39,348 nt of DNA, taken from Actinomycetota bacterium (GTDB lineage Bacteria > Actinomycetota > Acidimicrobiia > Acidimicrobiales > Ilumatobacteraceae). Below, in pieces: positions 39,325 through 39,348 of the stretch (the first letter of the stretch is position 1; each line of letters begins with the position of its first letter). The position numbers were made by a program, and so were the translations under genes. The notes under the pieces were generated by a model. That model saw nothing but the letters and a program-made list of their open reading frames with translations, ran no database searches and was not told where the DNA came from. Location of the stretch: the NCBI GenBank assembly GCA_030645495.1, contig JAUSLV010000024.1:1-39348 (forward strand), read 5' to 3'.

Positions 39325-39348
39325 CCTTAGGTACAGGGATCTACACAA

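Overview
The window is high-GC, densely packed bacterial DNA with many ATGA/GTGA start-stop overlaps and frequent GTG starts. It carries mycofactocin-type genes (mftE, mftF), an IniA/IniC-like dynamin pair and many probably leaderless promoters. Together these point to an actinobacterium, most likely Acidimicrobiia (inference from gene content; no rRNA is present). The last ~280 bases do not fit: they look like Pseudomonas DNA (the 3' end of a YciK-type dehydrogenase followed by a Pseudomonas REP element), so the right end is probably an assembly or contamination chimera.

Layout. (1) 1-14779: the 5' end of tuf (EF-Tu) and complete fusA (EF-G) lie on the minus strand but 12.5 kb apart. Between them is an accessory island: a membrane-anchored Hsp70-like ATPase, four small very acidic proteins, a TPR-methyltransferase, two dynamin-like GTPases, a 137-aa protein, a LuxR-type AAA regulator and a 78-aa protein. 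Three acidic-protein genes each have one copy of the same 18-bp dyad (ATCGGGTG-TT-CACCCGAT) about 60-80 bp upstream, and these three proteins contain short segments resembling type VI/phage tail-tube (Hcp) strands. This is the best candidate for an undescribed system. (2) 14946-21211: a NERD-like membrane protein, a Tat/lipobox serine hydrolase and a heterodimeric ABC exporter with one degenerate ATPase site. (3) 21450-25976: four overlapping genes forming a phosphorelay: a REC/degenerate-GGDEF/membrane glycosyltransferase fusion, a PAS-PAS histidine kinase, a single-domain response regulator and an HPt protein. (4) 26020-29440: a complete fixB-fixC-fixX-fixA operon (bifurcating-type ETF system). 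(5) 29523-31300: an ECF sigma factor with its membrane partner and a likely self-recognised promoter, followed by a tandem hairpin repeat. (6) 31515-33827: a DHA2-type MFS exporter divergent from a TetR regulator. (7) 33824-37554: a beta-propeller protein, mftE and mftF; mftABCD are not in the window. (8) 37523-39068: a DUF4395 membrane protein and an alanine racemase-like gene that runs into the foreign Pseudomonas-like end.

How the genes may work together. The island resembles an ini-type membrane-maintenance locus (dynamin pair, Hsp70-like ATPase, acidic partners) with its own candidate regulator and operator. The phosphorelay probably controls synthesis of an exopolysaccharide by the glycosyltransferase fused to a receiver. 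The Fix proteins and mftE/mftF may belong to the same redox physiology, because mycofactocin is a redox cofactor and ETF systems pass electrons from dehydrogenases; this link is inference. At least eight genes have a TANNNT hexamer exactly 6-7 nt before the start codon, which suggests leaderless transcription and fixes several start sites. No tRNA, rRNA, CRISPR array or insertion sequence was seen, and no gene-free stretch exceeds 300 bases.
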